This document shows positions 1 through 8,758 of a stretch of DNA of 64,000 nucleotides, piece by piece (position 1 is the stretch's first letter; each line of letters begins with the position of its first letter). This DNA comes from JAJCYK01 sp965224285. GTDB lineage: Bacteria > Bacteroidota > Bacteroidia > Cytophagales > Cyclobacteriaceae. Below the pieces are notes generated by a model that did not search any database, was not told the origin of the DNA, and saw only the letters and a list, made by a program, of their open reading frames with translations. Position numbers and translations under genes: made by a program. The stretch is from contig OZ245043.1 in assembly GCA_965224285.1 (NCBI GenBank), positions 3,038,001 through 3,102,000 on the forward strand, written 5' to 3'.

Positions 1-843
1 CAGGTCATGATTACAGCCGGTTCCACGGAAATGCTGAGTTTACTTGGCCAACATGTTGGCTTGCTGGAAGGAGAAATCCTGGCCCCATGGCCTACTTTTC
101 CCACTTTGTTGCGCTTTGGTGAATTATCCGGAGCTGCCGTGAAGAAGATCGAACTCACCGATAGAGGTGTGGTAAATTTAGAGGCTGTTAACGATGCTAT
201 CAGCGATAAAACCACCCTGATTTTCCTCTGCAACCCCAACAATCCCAGCTCAACGGAAGTCAACCACCATGATTTGGTAGAGTTTTGCCGAGGAGTGCCA
301 TCCAAGGTCCTCATTTGCGCGGATGAGGCATATATTGAATATTCTAAGGCCGGGGTTGACGGCAGTATGGTAAAATTAGTCCATGAGCTGCCCAATCTGG
401 TAGTGTGCCGGACTTTCTCCAAGGCCTACGGACTGGCTGGCTTGCGGATTGGTTATGGAGTGTCTCAAAAACCCAACATTGATGCCTTAAAAAAACGACA
501 TTTGGGTTTTGAAATGTCCGCTGGGGTAGCCCCTATAGCCGGAGCCCGGGCCGCCCTGGATGATTCTGAGTTTATCGATAAATGTTTAGCTGAAAATCAC
601 AAAGGAAGAAATATTCTCTACGATGCTTTTCGGAAATGGGGTGTTGATCATTATGAGTCCGCCACCAATTTCGTGTATGCCAAAAGTGATGCATTCCATC
701 CGGAGGTAGTAGAAAAACTAAAGCAGGAGCAGGTCCTGATCTCCCAGTGGAAAGATATCATGACTGGTCACATCAGGATCAGTATCGGGAAGGAAGAGGA
801 AATGCATCAATTTGTGGCAGCCGTGGAAAAGTACCTCAGCTGA
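1..843 (+). CDS. HisC-like PLP aminotransferase (5' truncated by window edge)
   Basis: Fold-type I PLP aminotransferase of the histidinol-phosphate aminotransferase group. The reading frame is open back to base 1, so the N-terminus lies outside the window; 278 residues follow the first visible Met. Visible motifs are NPNNPSS, the DEAYIEYS segment with the Asp that pairs with the pyridine nitrogen, and the PLP-lysine segment TFSKAYGLAGLRIGYG. Family members are about 350-370 residues, so roughly 70-90 are missing. The family mostly transfers an amino group between L-histidinol phosphate or aromatic amino acids and 2-oxoglutarate. No his genes follow, so a broader aromatic or secondary-metabolite role is equally possible. 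Confidence 0.85.
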   Translation, partial: QVMITAGSTEMLSLLGQHVGLLEGEILAPWPTFPTLLRFGELSGAAVKKIELTDRGVVNLEAVNDAISDKTTLIFLCNPNNPSSTEVNHHDLVEFCRGVPSKVLICADEAYIEYSKAGVDGSMVKLVHELPNLVVCRTFSKAYGLAGLRIGYGVSQKPNIDALKKRHLGFEMSAGVAPIAGARAALDDSEFIDKCLAENHKGRNILYDAFRKWGVDHYESATNFVYAKSDAFHPEVVEKLKQEQVLISQWKDIMTGHIRISIGKEEEMHQFVAAVEKYLS

Positions 844-971
844 TAAGGTCATCCGAGTTAATGCTATTTTGCACATATACTTAACCCGAAAATTGTTAAT
901 AGTTTTGATTACTTTCAAAAAATAATCCGGGACTCAGCAATTACTGGATCTTATTCTTTGTAATTTTTAGC

Positions 972-1796
972 ATGAAGGAGTTTTTATCAACCGACAGGGG
1001 TCTATTATTCCAGGGTGATTGCTTAGAATTAATGGATAACCTGAAATCAAACTGTGTAGATACAATATTTGCAGACCCCCCTTTTAACATTGGTAAGGAT
1101 TATAAAAATGGTTATGTAGACAATGTGTCGGAACAAGATTATTTTAATTGGTGTCATTTATGGATCAAAGAGTGTATTAGAATACTGAAACCAGGAGGAT
1201 CATTCTTTCTTTACGCCACTCCGGAATTAAATATAAGATTTGCGAATTGGCTTAATGAGCAGTTGGTGTTCAGGCATTGGATTGCATTATCTATGAAAGG
1301 TACATTTAGGAGGGGAAAGAGGCTTTATCCAGCTCACTATTCTTTGTTATACTATACAAAAGGAGAACCTAAGACATTCAATTTTCTACGCACTCCAATT
1401 CCTAAATGTAGACATTGCCATGGCGAAATTCCAGATTATGGGGGTCATAGAAACAAGATCAATCCTGAGGGCTTAAATCTATCCGATTTCTGGACTGATA
1501 CTTCACCTAACCGCCATAAAAGATTCAAGGTTAGAGAAGGAGTAAATGAACTTAAACTGATGATTCCTGAGAGGGCAATACTAATGTCTACAAACGAAGA
1601 TGACTTGGTTTTCGATCCATTTGGGGGTGGTGGTTCTACCTATCAAGCTGCTCAACAAAACGCTCGAAATTGGTTGGGAATTGAATTATTCGATTGTCAC
1701 CATATTAAGAAAAGAATGATTGAAGAGTTTGGAATATTTCTTGGTCAGAAGCCTGGATTTAAACGGGAATCCGTCTTTGATTATAATCCTGTATGA
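972..1796 (+). CDS. Type II DNA methyltransferase (beta-class, N6-adenine or N4-cytosine)
   Basis: Site-specific DNA methyltransferase of 274 residues. The catalytic motif IV DPPF is at residues 35-38 near the N-terminus, and the SAM-binding motif I FDPFGGGGST is at about 214-223. This IV-then-I order is that of beta-class amino methyltransferases, which methylate adenine N6 or cytosine N4. A small CxxC segment (CRHCHG) lies in the variable target-recognition region. The stop overlaps the start of the next gene (ATGA), a coupled pair typical of a restriction-modification unit. The stretch is visibly more AT-rich than the surrounding operons, which suggests horizontal acquisition. Recognition sequence cannot be read from the gene; the partner suggests a GATC-containing site. 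Confidence 0.9.
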   Translation: MKEFLSTDRGLLFQGDCLELMDNLKSNCVDTIFADPPFNIGKDYKNGYVDNVSEQDYFNWCHLWIKECIRILKPGGSFFLYATPELNIRFANWLNEQLVFRHWIALSMKGTFRRGKRLYPAHYSLLYYTKGEPKTFNFLRTPIPKCRHCHGEIPDYGGHRNKINPEGLNLSDFWTDTSPNRHKRFKVREGVNELKLMIPERAILMSTNEDDLVFDPFGGGGSTYQAAQQNARNWLGIELFDCHHIKKRMIEEFGIFLGQKPGFKRESVFDYNPV

Positions 1797-2338
1797 AAAT
1801 AACACATATTAAATTTTATGGGGGATCTCGTCAACGAATTACCAAACTTGGGCTAAGTGAGTTATTCCTTGAGCTCCAAGAAATTATTCTTTCAACAAAA
1901 ATCTATCTACTTGAAGAGAAGGATGCCAACGGTGGAGCAGAGGTTCGGAAGAGGATGGATAAATCATTCGAAGAACGGGAGGATTGGGTAAAAAAGTCTA
2001 CCGGAGATATTGATTGGAGTAAGAGAATAAGGTATAATCGATCCTTCATTGCTTCAATCGGTGTTGAAGTCCAGATATCTGCTAGAAGTGACCTGCTTAT
2101 CAGGGACCTAGTACATATTCGCAATAATCTTCAGGACGGCTTAATTGAAGTTGGAATAATCGTGGTTCCTAATAATACTATGCAAGTATATCTGCCTGAT
2201 AGAACTCCCTCACTAAAAGATGCAATTAAGTATATCGAAGAGGAGTTTCACGAAGCCCAAAACTTCCCTTTGATCCTTATGGGTATAGAACATGACGGTC
2301 CAGGCAAGGCTCTTTTAAAACAAAAGAGAAAAAGTTAG
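1793..2338 (+). CDS. Putative BglII/BamHI-family type II restriction endonuclease
   Basis: 181 residues, overlapping the methyltransferase stop by ATGA. The segment DIDWSKR (72-78) followed by VEVQ (91-94) matches the layout of the BglII active site as I recall it (DIDFGKR...VEVQ, catalytic Asp84, Glu93, Gln95). Here the equivalents would be Asp74, Glu92 and Gln94, with about nine extra residues between them, giving spacing closer to BamHI. The hydrophobic strand LIEVGIIVVP downstream also fits this group. It would cut DNA unmodified by the upstream methylase. Assignment is by motif and context only; without the neighbour I would call it hypothetical. Confidence 0.72.
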   Translation: MKITHIKFYGGSRQRITKLGLSELFLELQEIILSTKIYLLEEKDANGGAEVRKRMDKSFEEREDWVKKSTGDIDWSKRIRYNRSFIASIGVEVQISARSDLLIRDLVHIRNNLQDGLIEVGIIVVPNNTMQVYLPDRTPSLKDAIKYIEEEFHEAQNFPLILMGIEHDGPGKALLKQKRKS

Positions 2339-2440
2339 TATCCCATTGAGATGAAATCCTCATCTTTTCATTTGTTTTATTGAAGTCGTAAATGCCACTA
2401 GAGTGATTTGAATCAATTACGCTGCGGTATTATTCTGGTC

Positions 2441-2935
2441 CCAGAAATCAAATACGCTAAAAGCGGCAACATAACTATAGCCTACTAGGTAATTGGGGAT
2501 GGCCCTATTGACCTTATCCTGGTTCCGAATGGATCTCCAACATTGACGTTTTCTGGGAGGAGCCTTCAGTTGTGCGGTTCTTTAATAAACTAGCCTCATT
2601 TCCCCGCTTGATCCTTTTCGATAAGCGGGGCCCCGGACCTGCCCGGGCGCTGCAGTGCGCTCAAAGTATCCTGGAATCCGTGCAAAAGATTGGCCTAAGC
2701 ATGTGCATTGGATTACATACCGGAGAATGTGAGGGAGCGCAACCGCTATTCTAGTGGTTTTGCCCTCCAACAGCAGCCCGGATCATGGCATTGGCGGGCC
2801 CAACGAATTCTCATATCCAGAACGGTGAAAGGACTTGGTAGCAGGTTCCGGGTTCCAATTCGCAGACCATGGAGATCATACGTTAAACAGGCATCCCCGA
2901 AACCACCCTTATTCAAAGTTAAAACTGAAAGTGAC
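2441..2935 (+). pseudogene. Decayed class III adenylate cyclase / alpha-beta hydrolase fusion
   Basis: The only gene-free stretch above 300 bases holds remnants of one protein in several frames. From 2444 one frame reads EIKYAKSGNITIAY, a stop, then VIGDGPIDLILVP. A shift near 2525 leads into WISNIDVFWEEPSVVRFF and LASFPRLILFDKRG, then without interruption ARALQCAQSILESVQ and GLHTGECE, ending in a stop at 2752-2754. Further frames give ILISRTVKGL (about 2805) and VAGSGFQFADHGDHTL (about 2838). This is the order in proteins joining an alpha/beta hydrolase-like N-terminus to a class III cyclase C-terminus. The middle, including most catalytic residues, is deleted. At least three frame changes, one internal stop and one large deletion make it non-functional. 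I see nothing recognisable in 2339-2440. Confidence 0.82.
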
Positions 2936-2944
2936 CACATTAGC

Positions 2945-3397
2945 CTATAGCCACCTGCGAACCCTCTGCTTATAATGCAGGTACTCCTCACCAAATCGCT
3001 CTTGCAGAGCTTGTTCTTCCGGTTTTATTTGAAATTCCGTCATATACCAAACAAAGATAAATGCCAGTAGCATTGCAGGCCATACCCCTTTCCAGGTTAT
3101 CCAGGCCAGCAGTATAAGCAGTAAGGCTAAATACATTGGGTTACGGGTATAACGATAAATGCCTGTTTGTACCAACCGACTGGCCTGAGCAGGCTTCATG
3201 GGGTTCACTGTAGTACCTGCCCGGCGAAAACCTCCTAGGGCTACCAGTATAATAGCTACCCCCGCAGTGCCCAGTACCTGTGTAATGATACGCTGTGTCT
3301 CTGATCCCGGGACATCCGAACCTATTATCTGGTCCAAGACCCATACTAATCCCAGATGTACCATAAATACTATCGCCGGAGGTATCTTTAATTTCAT
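2945..3397 (-). CDS. Small isoprenylcysteine/phospholipid-methyltransferase-like membrane protein
   Basis: 150 residues with about four hydrophobic segments. The motif GIYRYTRNPMYLALLL followed by a C-terminal EEQALQERFGEEYLHYKQRVRRW is characteristic of the ICMT/PEMT superfamily of integral membrane SAM-dependent methyltransferases: RNPMY lies at the SAM site and the E..L...FG..Y..Y..RV block is the conserved tail. Bacterial members are often called methyltransferase family protein and few have known substrates, which are lipids or thiols. It is divergently transcribed from the nucleoside hydrolase gene and its 3' end abuts the cyclase pseudogene. Confidence 0.8.
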   Translation of the reverse strand: MKLKIPPAIVFMVHLGLVWVLDQIIGSDVPGSETQRIITQVLGTAGVAIILVALGGFRRAGTTVNPMKPAQASRLVQTGIYRYTRNPMYLALLLILLAWITWKGVWPAMLLAFIFVWYMTEFQIKPEEQALQERFGEEYLHYKQRVRRWL

Positions 3398-3468
3398 GAT
3401 ACAAATCTATAGCATTATATTAATTGTATCTTACTAGTTGTTGGTTTACTAAAATAGTGGCTGGTAAA

Positions 3469-4395
3469 ATGCGGAACATAATAATTGATACTGATACCGC
3501 ATCGGATGATGCAGTAGCGTTGATCATGGCCTGGCGCTATCCGGAGGTTGAGGTAAAAGCCATCACTGTGGTGGCAGGTAACGTTCCTTTGGAGCAGGCA
3601 GTACAAAACGCACTCTATACTCGTGAACTTTGTCGCAGTGAAACCCCGGTATATGCAGGGGCCGGCAAACCGTTGAAAAGACCCTTGGAGACCGCTCAAT
3701 TCGTTCATGGACAAGACGGGATGGGGGATCTTGGCTTGCCCTTAAATGGAAGGCAGCCGGACCGGGGCAATGCGGTGTCGGTTTTGATAGAGTTGATCCG
3801 TCAGTATCCGGGAGAGATCGAACTAGTTACCCTGGGACCGCTAACTAACCTGGCCCTGGCCATTGAACGGGATCCTGAAATATGCTCTGAGGTAGTACGC
3901 TGTACCTGTATGGCCGGTATTGCAAGAGGACCCGGCAACATCACCCCAGTTTCCGAATACAACGCATGGGCGGACCCTGAGGCTGCGGATATGGTTTTCC
4001 GCAGCGGGATGCCACTGCGTATGGTAGGTTGGGATATTTCCCGAAATCACGCATTTATGGACCCTGCAACAGTAAATCGAATCAGGTCCCTGGACACCGA
4101 ACTGGCCAGTTTTGCAATGGATATTCAGGCAACGGTAAATGAGTTTGCCAAGACCACTACTCAGTTACCTGGCTTTGACCTTCCGGATCCAATCGCCATG
4201 GCCCTGGCTATAGATGACTCTCTTATTAATTTTAGCCAGCAACTTTATGTCGAAGTTGTACTGGCTGAAGATATCACCAGAGGTCAGACCGTAGTTGATC
4301 ACCTGGCACAGCTAGGGCAACCCCCCAATACGGAAGTAGTCTTAGAAGCCTCACGGAAAAAATTCCTGTCCATGTTGGAATCTGCTCTATCATGA
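3469..4395 (+). CDS. Nucleoside hydrolase (IUNH family)
   Basis: Inosine-uridine preferring nucleoside hydrolase that cleaves the N-glycosidic bond of ribonucleosides to base plus ribose. The Ca-binding N-terminal signature DTDTASDDAVALIMA follows the ATG at 3469. I prefer that start because upstream in-frame residues are not family-like and the signature normally begins within the first ten residues. LVTLGPLTNLALAIE and a central NAWADPEAA (the usual N.x.DPEA) are also present. About 308 residues, the family norm. The stop overlaps the next start (ATGA), so it is co-translated with an adenosine deaminase; together they form a purine nucleoside salvage unit. Confidence 0.93.
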   Translation: MRNIIIDTDTASDDAVALIMAWRYPEVEVKAITVVAGNVPLEQAVQNALYTRELCRSETPVYAGAGKPLKRPLETAQFVHGQDGMGDLGLPLNGRQPDRGNAVSVLIELIRQYPGEIELVTLGPLTNLALAIERDPEICSEVVRCTCMAGIARGPGNITPVSEYNAWADPEAADMVFRSGMPLRMVGWDISRNHAFMDPATVNRIRSLDTELASFAMDIQATVNEFAKTTTQLPGFDLPDPIAMALAIDDSLINFSQQLYVEVVLAEDITRGQTVVDHLAQLGQPPNTEVVLEASRKKFLSMLESALS

Positions 4396-5411
4396 ATTAT
4401 CATAAACTGCCTAAAATAGAGCTCCACCTTCATCTCGATTGTTCGCTTAGTTTCGAATTGGTGGCCCAGCTGAGTCCCGGTATCACTCATTCCGAGTACC
4501 TGCATCGATTCGTGGCGCCCAATAAGTGCGATGACCTGGCTGATTACATCAAGAGAGCAGTGGCAGCCATTGCACTGATGCAAACGCAAGAAAATTTGCG
4601 ATTGGTAATAGAGGATCTTTTCCGGCAATTGAGTGAGGACCGGGTGATTTACGCAGAATTGCGATTTGCCCCTTTAGAGCATATCCGTGAAGGACTTTCT
4701 CCAGTGCAGGTGGTCGAAGCTATTGAACAAGCGGTAGACGATTATTCCTCTACTTTTGGCATTACCGCCGGCATCATACTCTGCACCTTACGACATTATT
4801 CGGCAACTCAAAGTATGGATACCGTAAAACTGGTGGAACATTTTCGAGGTTCAAAAGTGGTCGGGTTTGACATAGCCGCTGACGAGGCGGGGTTTCCTAT
4901 AACCAATCACATAAGCGCTTTTCGCTACGCTTTTGAACATGGACTAAACTGCACAGCCCATGCCGGCGAGGCTTGCGGCCCTGAAAGTGTTTGGGAATCC
5001 ATGGAACAATTCCGTCCCAAACGCATAGGACATGGGGTGCGCAGCGCCGAAGATCCAGAATTATTACAATTTCTTAAAGAACGAGATATCCACTTGGAGG
5101 TTTGTCCCACCAGTAATGTTCAAACCAATGTATTTCCCACTATCTACCATCACAATGTCCACCAAATACTCAATTCAGGGGTAAGCATGGGCATCAATAC
5201 AGACTGCCGCACCATTAGCGATGTTACCTTGACCAGCGAATACCAGTTATTGCAGGATGTATTCGGGTGGAGTCAGTCTCAATTTTTCCGTTGCAACTGC
5301 GAGGCGGCCAGGCATGCTTTCACCGAGGAAGAAGTAAAAAAGCAGCTGTTGATGGAGCTAACTACTCATTACCGGCCGGCGACCGACAGGAATGAGCCAA
5401 ATAGGGATTAA
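4392..5411 (+). CDS. add: Adenosine deaminase
   Basis: 339-residue metal-dependent deaminase converting adenosine to inosine. Zinc-site and catalytic segments are present: ELHLHLD near the N-terminus (HxH), TAHAGEACG (His plus the catalytic Glu), RIGHGVR (His) and NTDCRTISD (Asp ligand). The usual second Asp of NTDDP is replaced by Cys, a position that varies in bacterial members, so the exact nucleobase preference is less certain. It overlaps the nucleoside hydrolase by four bases, indicating one transcript: deamination of adenosine followed by hydrolysis of inosine. Confidence 0.9.
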   Translation: MNYHKLPKIELHLHLDCSLSFELVAQLSPGITHSEYLHRFVAPNKCDDLADYIKRAVAAIALMQTQENLRLVIEDLFRQLSEDRVIYAELRFAPLEHIREGLSPVQVVEAIEQAVDDYSSTFGITAGIILCTLRHYSATQSMDTVKLVEHFRGSKVVGFDIAADEAGFPITNHISAFRYAFEHGLNCTAHAGEACGPESVWESMEQFRPKRIGHGVRSAEDPELLQFLKERDIHLEVCPTSNVQTNVFPTIYHHNVHQILNSGVSMGINTDCRTISDVTLTSEYQLLQDVFGWSQSQFFRCNCEAARHAFTEEEVKKQLLMELTTHYRPATDRNEPNRD

Positions 5412-5458
5412 TGTGAAATAATTTTAAATTGTATAGCAATCCTATTTATTAGTTATAC

Positions 5459-6202
5459 ATGAACAGAAGAAAATTTGCCGCGTTGAGCGCTGCTGCACTG
5501 GCATCGCCGGTAGCCTTGGCACACCCCATGCAACAGGATACCAGTCGTGAAATTTACGAATTAAGAACCTACAACCTGACCTTTAGGGGAAACCGAAATG
5601 CTCTGATGAAATATATTAAGGAGGTCAGATCACCGTTTTTGAAATCCGCCGGCGCCCGAAATAGCATGATCTTTAGTGAGCTGGGAAACCAGGAACCGGC
5701 CAAGGTTTGGACCATTACCTCCTACCCTGATTTAATTACATTCCAGAAAGCCCAGCGCCATTCCCAGCAGGAAGAAATTTTAAAGAAATCCGAGGAGTAT
5801 TTTCAATCCGGTAAAACCTATAGCCGCATTTCCTCCAGTTTACTGGAAGCTTTCGTCTCTTTGCCACAAATGAAAGAGCCTATTACAGACGCGGAATTAT
5901 TTGAACTTAGAATCTATGAAGGCCTTAATGAAGATGCGGTACGTCGGAAAATAAAGATGTTTGATCAGGAGGAGTTGGATCTTTTTTTAAAAGTGGATAT
6001 GAATCCTGTCTTTTTTGGGAAAATGGTGATCGGCCCTTACATACCATCGCTGGTATATATGTTGAACTTTCGCGATATGGACCACCGGGACAAAGCATGG
6101 GGTGACTTTCTTAACCATCCGGAATGGGACGCCATGAGAGTAAAACCGGAATATGCGGAAACCGTTTCCGAGATCCGCAAAATTTTTTTGGTTAAGGCAT
6201 GA
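5459..6202 (+). CDS. Exported NIPSNAP family protein
   Basis: 247 residues. The N-terminus MNRRKFAALSAAALASPVALA is a Tat-like signal (RRKF followed by an Ala/Leu-rich stretch), so the mature protein should be extracytoplasmic. Two NIPSNAP-type ferredoxin-fold repeats follow, the first starting IYELRTYNL and the second ELFELRIYEG; the C-terminal half ends in the family-like FLNHPEWDAM. NIPSNAP proteins have no settled biochemical function in bacteria. It precedes two amidohydrolases in the same direction with short gaps and probably opens that operon. Confidence 0.85.
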   Translation: MNRRKFAALSAAALASPVALAHPMQQDTSREIYELRTYNLTFRGNRNALMKYIKEVRSPFLKSAGARNSMIFSELGNQEPAKVWTITSYPDLITFQKAQRHSQQEEILKKSEEYFQSGKTYSRISSSLLEAFVSLPQMKEPITDAELFELRIYEGLNEDAVRRKIKMFDQEELDLFLKVDMNPVFFGKMVIGPYIPSLVYMLNFRDMDHRDKAWGDFLNHPEWDAMRVKPEYAETVSEIRKIFLVKA

Positions 6203-6247
6203 CTTGGATTAATCGTTTGATTCACAGGACTTATTAGTATATAAAAA

Positions 6248-7504
6248 GTGAACTTGAATCCCGCCTATACTGTCTTTTTGATTTTCTGCAGCCTATTGAA
6301 CCTGAAGGCCCAACAATATGATCTGTTAATAAAAGGAGGTGTGCTGATTGATCCTAAAAATGAGATTAACCATCAAATGGATATCGCCATAAAGGATCAA
6401 AAAATTGCTGCGGTCAACGTCAATATACCACCGGCACAAAGCAAGAATACTATCAATGTCCAAGGATATTATGTCACTCCGGGTCTAATCGATATGCATG
6501 TTCACGTTTTCCACGGAACAGATGTAGACAGTTACCTGGCCAACGGACTGGGAAGTCTACCGCCCGACGGCTTCACTTTCAGGTCTGGAGTTACTACTGT
6601 GGTGGATGCAGGCACCGCCGGCTGGCGGAATTTCAGGCAGTTTAAACGGCAGACCATGGATCAAGCCCAAACCAGGGTGCTGGCATTTATCAGCATTGTG
6701 GGAGCGGGTATGTATGGAAGGCTGGAAGCCCAGAACCTCAACGATATGGATCCGGTACTCACCGCTTTTATGATTGACCTCTATCCCGAACATATTGTAG
6801 GAGTAAAGAAGCATCACTATCGGGGTGGTGATTTTACCCCGGTAGAGCGGGCTGTGGAAGCCGGAAATATTGCAGGTGTGCCTGTTATGGTTGACTTTGG
6901 CGAACACGATCCCATGCTTTCGCTGGAGACCTTATTCCTCCAAAAATTAAGACCGGGAGATATCTTCACTCATACCTACTCCTACACTACTAACCGGGAA
7001 CCGGTAGTAGATCAAAACAACAAAGTCAAACCTTTTATCTTTAAAGCACAGGAAAGAGGTATCATCTTCGATGTGGGCCACGGTGGCGGCAGCTTTATCT
7101 GGCACCAAGCCATACCTTCCATTGCCCAGGGATTTTACCCGGATGTTATTAGCACCGATCTGCATTTTTGGAGTATGAATGCCGGCATGAAGGATATGAC
7201 CAACTTATTGTCGAAATTTCTTAATATGGGTCTAAGCCTGGAGCAAGCCATAGAAAAAACCACCTGGAGCCCAGCTCAGGTGATTAAGCGACCTGAACTG
7301 GGTCATTTATCGGTAGGCGCCGAAGCGGATATCGCCGTTTTTAGTATTGCTGAAGGAGATTTTGGATTTATTGATGCCCGGGGAAGGACCATGATTGGGA
7401 ATCTGAAATTGATTGCAGAACTGACACTACGGGCAGGCAAGGTGGTATGGGATCTAAACGGGATATCTGTGCCAAAATGGAACGAGGAGCCTGTAAAATA
7501 TTAA
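6248..7504 (+). CDS. Exported amidohydrolase/deacetylase-type metallohydrolase (copy 1)
   Basis: 418 residues starting at a GTG, with a Sec-type signal ending KAQQYD. It belongs to the dihydroorotase-like amidohydrolase group that includes Atu3266/EF0837. LLIKGGVLIDP opens the small beta domain; GLIDMHVHVF holds the metal-binding HxH; VGVKKHHY contains the candidate bridging Lys; GHGGG and STDLHFWSMNAGMKDM hold the later His and Asp ligands; and LGHLSVGAEADIAVF closes the beta domain. Substrates of this group are N-acyl or ester compounds and are poorly known. Its stop overlaps the start of a close paralogue (TAATG), so this is a tandem duplication. Confidence 0.88.
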   Translation: MNLNPAYTVFLIFCSLLNLKAQQYDLLIKGGVLIDPKNEINHQMDIAIKDQKIAAVNVNIPPAQSKNTINVQGYYVTPGLIDMHVHVFHGTDVDSYLANGLGSLPPDGFTFRSGVTTVVDAGTAGWRNFRQFKRQTMDQAQTRVLAFISIVGAGMYGRLEAQNLNDMDPVLTAFMIDLYPEHIVGVKKHHYRGGDFTPVERAVEAGNIAGVPVMVDFGEHDPMLSLETLFLQKLRPGDIFTHTYSYTTNREPVVDQNNKVKPFIFKAQERGIIFDVGHGGGSFIWHQAIPSIAQGFYPDVISTDLHFWSMNAGMKDMTNLLSKFLNMGLSLEQAIEKTTWSPAQVIKRPELGHLSVGAEADIAVFSIAEGDFGFIDARGRTMIGNLKLIAELTLRAGKVVWDLNGISVPKWNEEPVKY

Positions 7505-8730
7505 TGAAAAATATAAAAAGAGACCTGGCATTCTTGATGGTATGGATACCATCCCTGCTGAGCGCCCAAACCTATGATTTGATTATAAAAGGTGGTAGGG
7601 TCATCGATCCCCGCAATGCCATTAACCGGATCTTGGACGTGGCCATAGTAGAGGGAAAAATCCAAAAGGTAGCGGAGGAAATCTATGCTGGAAATACAGA
7701 TAGAGTTATTGATGCCAGCGGCATGTTGGTGGTTCCCGGCTTGATCGATGTTCATACCCATGTGTTTGTTGGTGAAGCAAAGACCTTTGCCGGAGGTTTC
7801 CCCAGCGTAAGCCCAGATGATTTTAGTTTTCGTTCAGGTGTCACCACCATGGTGGATGCCGGGACCTCTGGATGGCGATCTTTTGAACGCTTTAAAACCA
7901 CTGTGATTGATCGCTCTGATACCAGAGTGTTGGCCTTTCTCAATATCACCGGAGCGGGCATGGTAGGTAAGCCGTTGGAGGAAGACCTGCAGGATATGAG
8001 TATTGATTCCACCATGCAGACATTGACCAACTATCCGGATATTCTGGTAGGGGTTAAGATAGGACATTATCAAGGTCAGGGCTGGGAGCCATTCGAGCGG
8101 GCCATGGCAGTATCACAAGCTGTGGATAAACCACTGTTTCTGGAGTGCCATCTACCCAATCTTCCATTGCCAGAAATTCTTGAACGCATGAACCCCGGCG
8201 ACATATTTACTCATATCTATGGGGCTGTCGATGATCGTGATTGGTTGATAAACTCCCAGGGCCAGGTAATAGAACATGTATTAAAAGCCCGCGACAAAGG
8301 TGTATATTTTGACGTGGGTCATGGCGGAGGCAGCTTTCACTACCAACTGGCCGTACCTGCTGTGAGCCAGCAATTTTATCCCGATTCTTTTGGTACGGAT
8401 TTGCATCGCTACAGCATGAATGCCGGGATGAAAGACATCACCAATATCATGTCCAAATTCCTGAACCTGGGAATGCCCTTGGAAGAGGTAATCGCTGCTG
8501 CCACCTGGAAATCAGCAGTTATGATTGGCCGGGAGGACTTGGGGCATTTAAGTCCCGGGGCCATAGCCGATATTGCCCTGCTTAAACTGGAAACCGGTGA
8601 ATTTGGATTTGTGGATGCAGCCGGATACCGTATTTCCGGTGACCGCCGGCTGACTCCTGAATTAACTTTGAGGGAAGGCAGGGTAAAATGGGACCTTAAT
8701 GGAATAAGCGCCCCCCTTTGGAACCACTAA
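7504..8730 (+). CDS. Exported amidohydrolase/deacetylase-type metallohydrolase (copy 2)
   Basis: Paralogue of the preceding gene, about 408 residues from the ATG at 7504, which overlaps the upstream TAA. I choose this start because MKNIKRDLAFLMVWIPSLLSAQ then forms a clean Sec signal. The same motif series is present: GLIDVHTHVF, VGVKIGHY, GHGGG, TDLHRYSMNAGMKD and LGHLSPGAIADIALL. Differences cluster around the middle (CHLPN versus DFGEHD in copy 1), where a metal or substrate residue would sit, so the two copies may act on different substrates or successive steps. The next gene is a SelA-like PLP enzyme, a pairing also known for the cytoplasmic EF0837 group. Confidence 0.88.
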   Translation: MKNIKRDLAFLMVWIPSLLSAQTYDLIIKGGRVIDPRNAINRILDVAIVEGKIQKVAEEIYAGNTDRVIDASGMLVVPGLIDVHTHVFVGEAKTFAGGFPSVSPDDFSFRSGVTTMVDAGTSGWRSFERFKTTVIDRSDTRVLAFLNITGAGMVGKPLEEDLQDMSIDSTMQTLTNYPDILVGVKIGHYQGQGWEPFERAMAVSQAVDKPLFLECHLPNLPLPEILERMNPGDIFTHIYGAVDDRDWLINSQGQVIEHVLKARDKGVYFDVGHGGGSFHYQLAVPAVSQQFYPDSFGTDLHRYSMNAGMKDITNIMSKFLNLGMPLEEVIAAATWKSAVMIGREDLGHLSPGAIADIALLKLETGEFGFVDAAGYRISGDRRLTPELTLREGRVKWDLNGISAPLWNH

Positions 8731-8758
8731 AAAATGTTGAAAAAAAATTAAATCAATT

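Noticed and set aside
844..2950. Prophage or integrative element around the restriction-modification genes
   Set aside because: No integrase, transposase, att-like repeats or phage genes; only composition and the neighbouring pseudogene suggest transfer.
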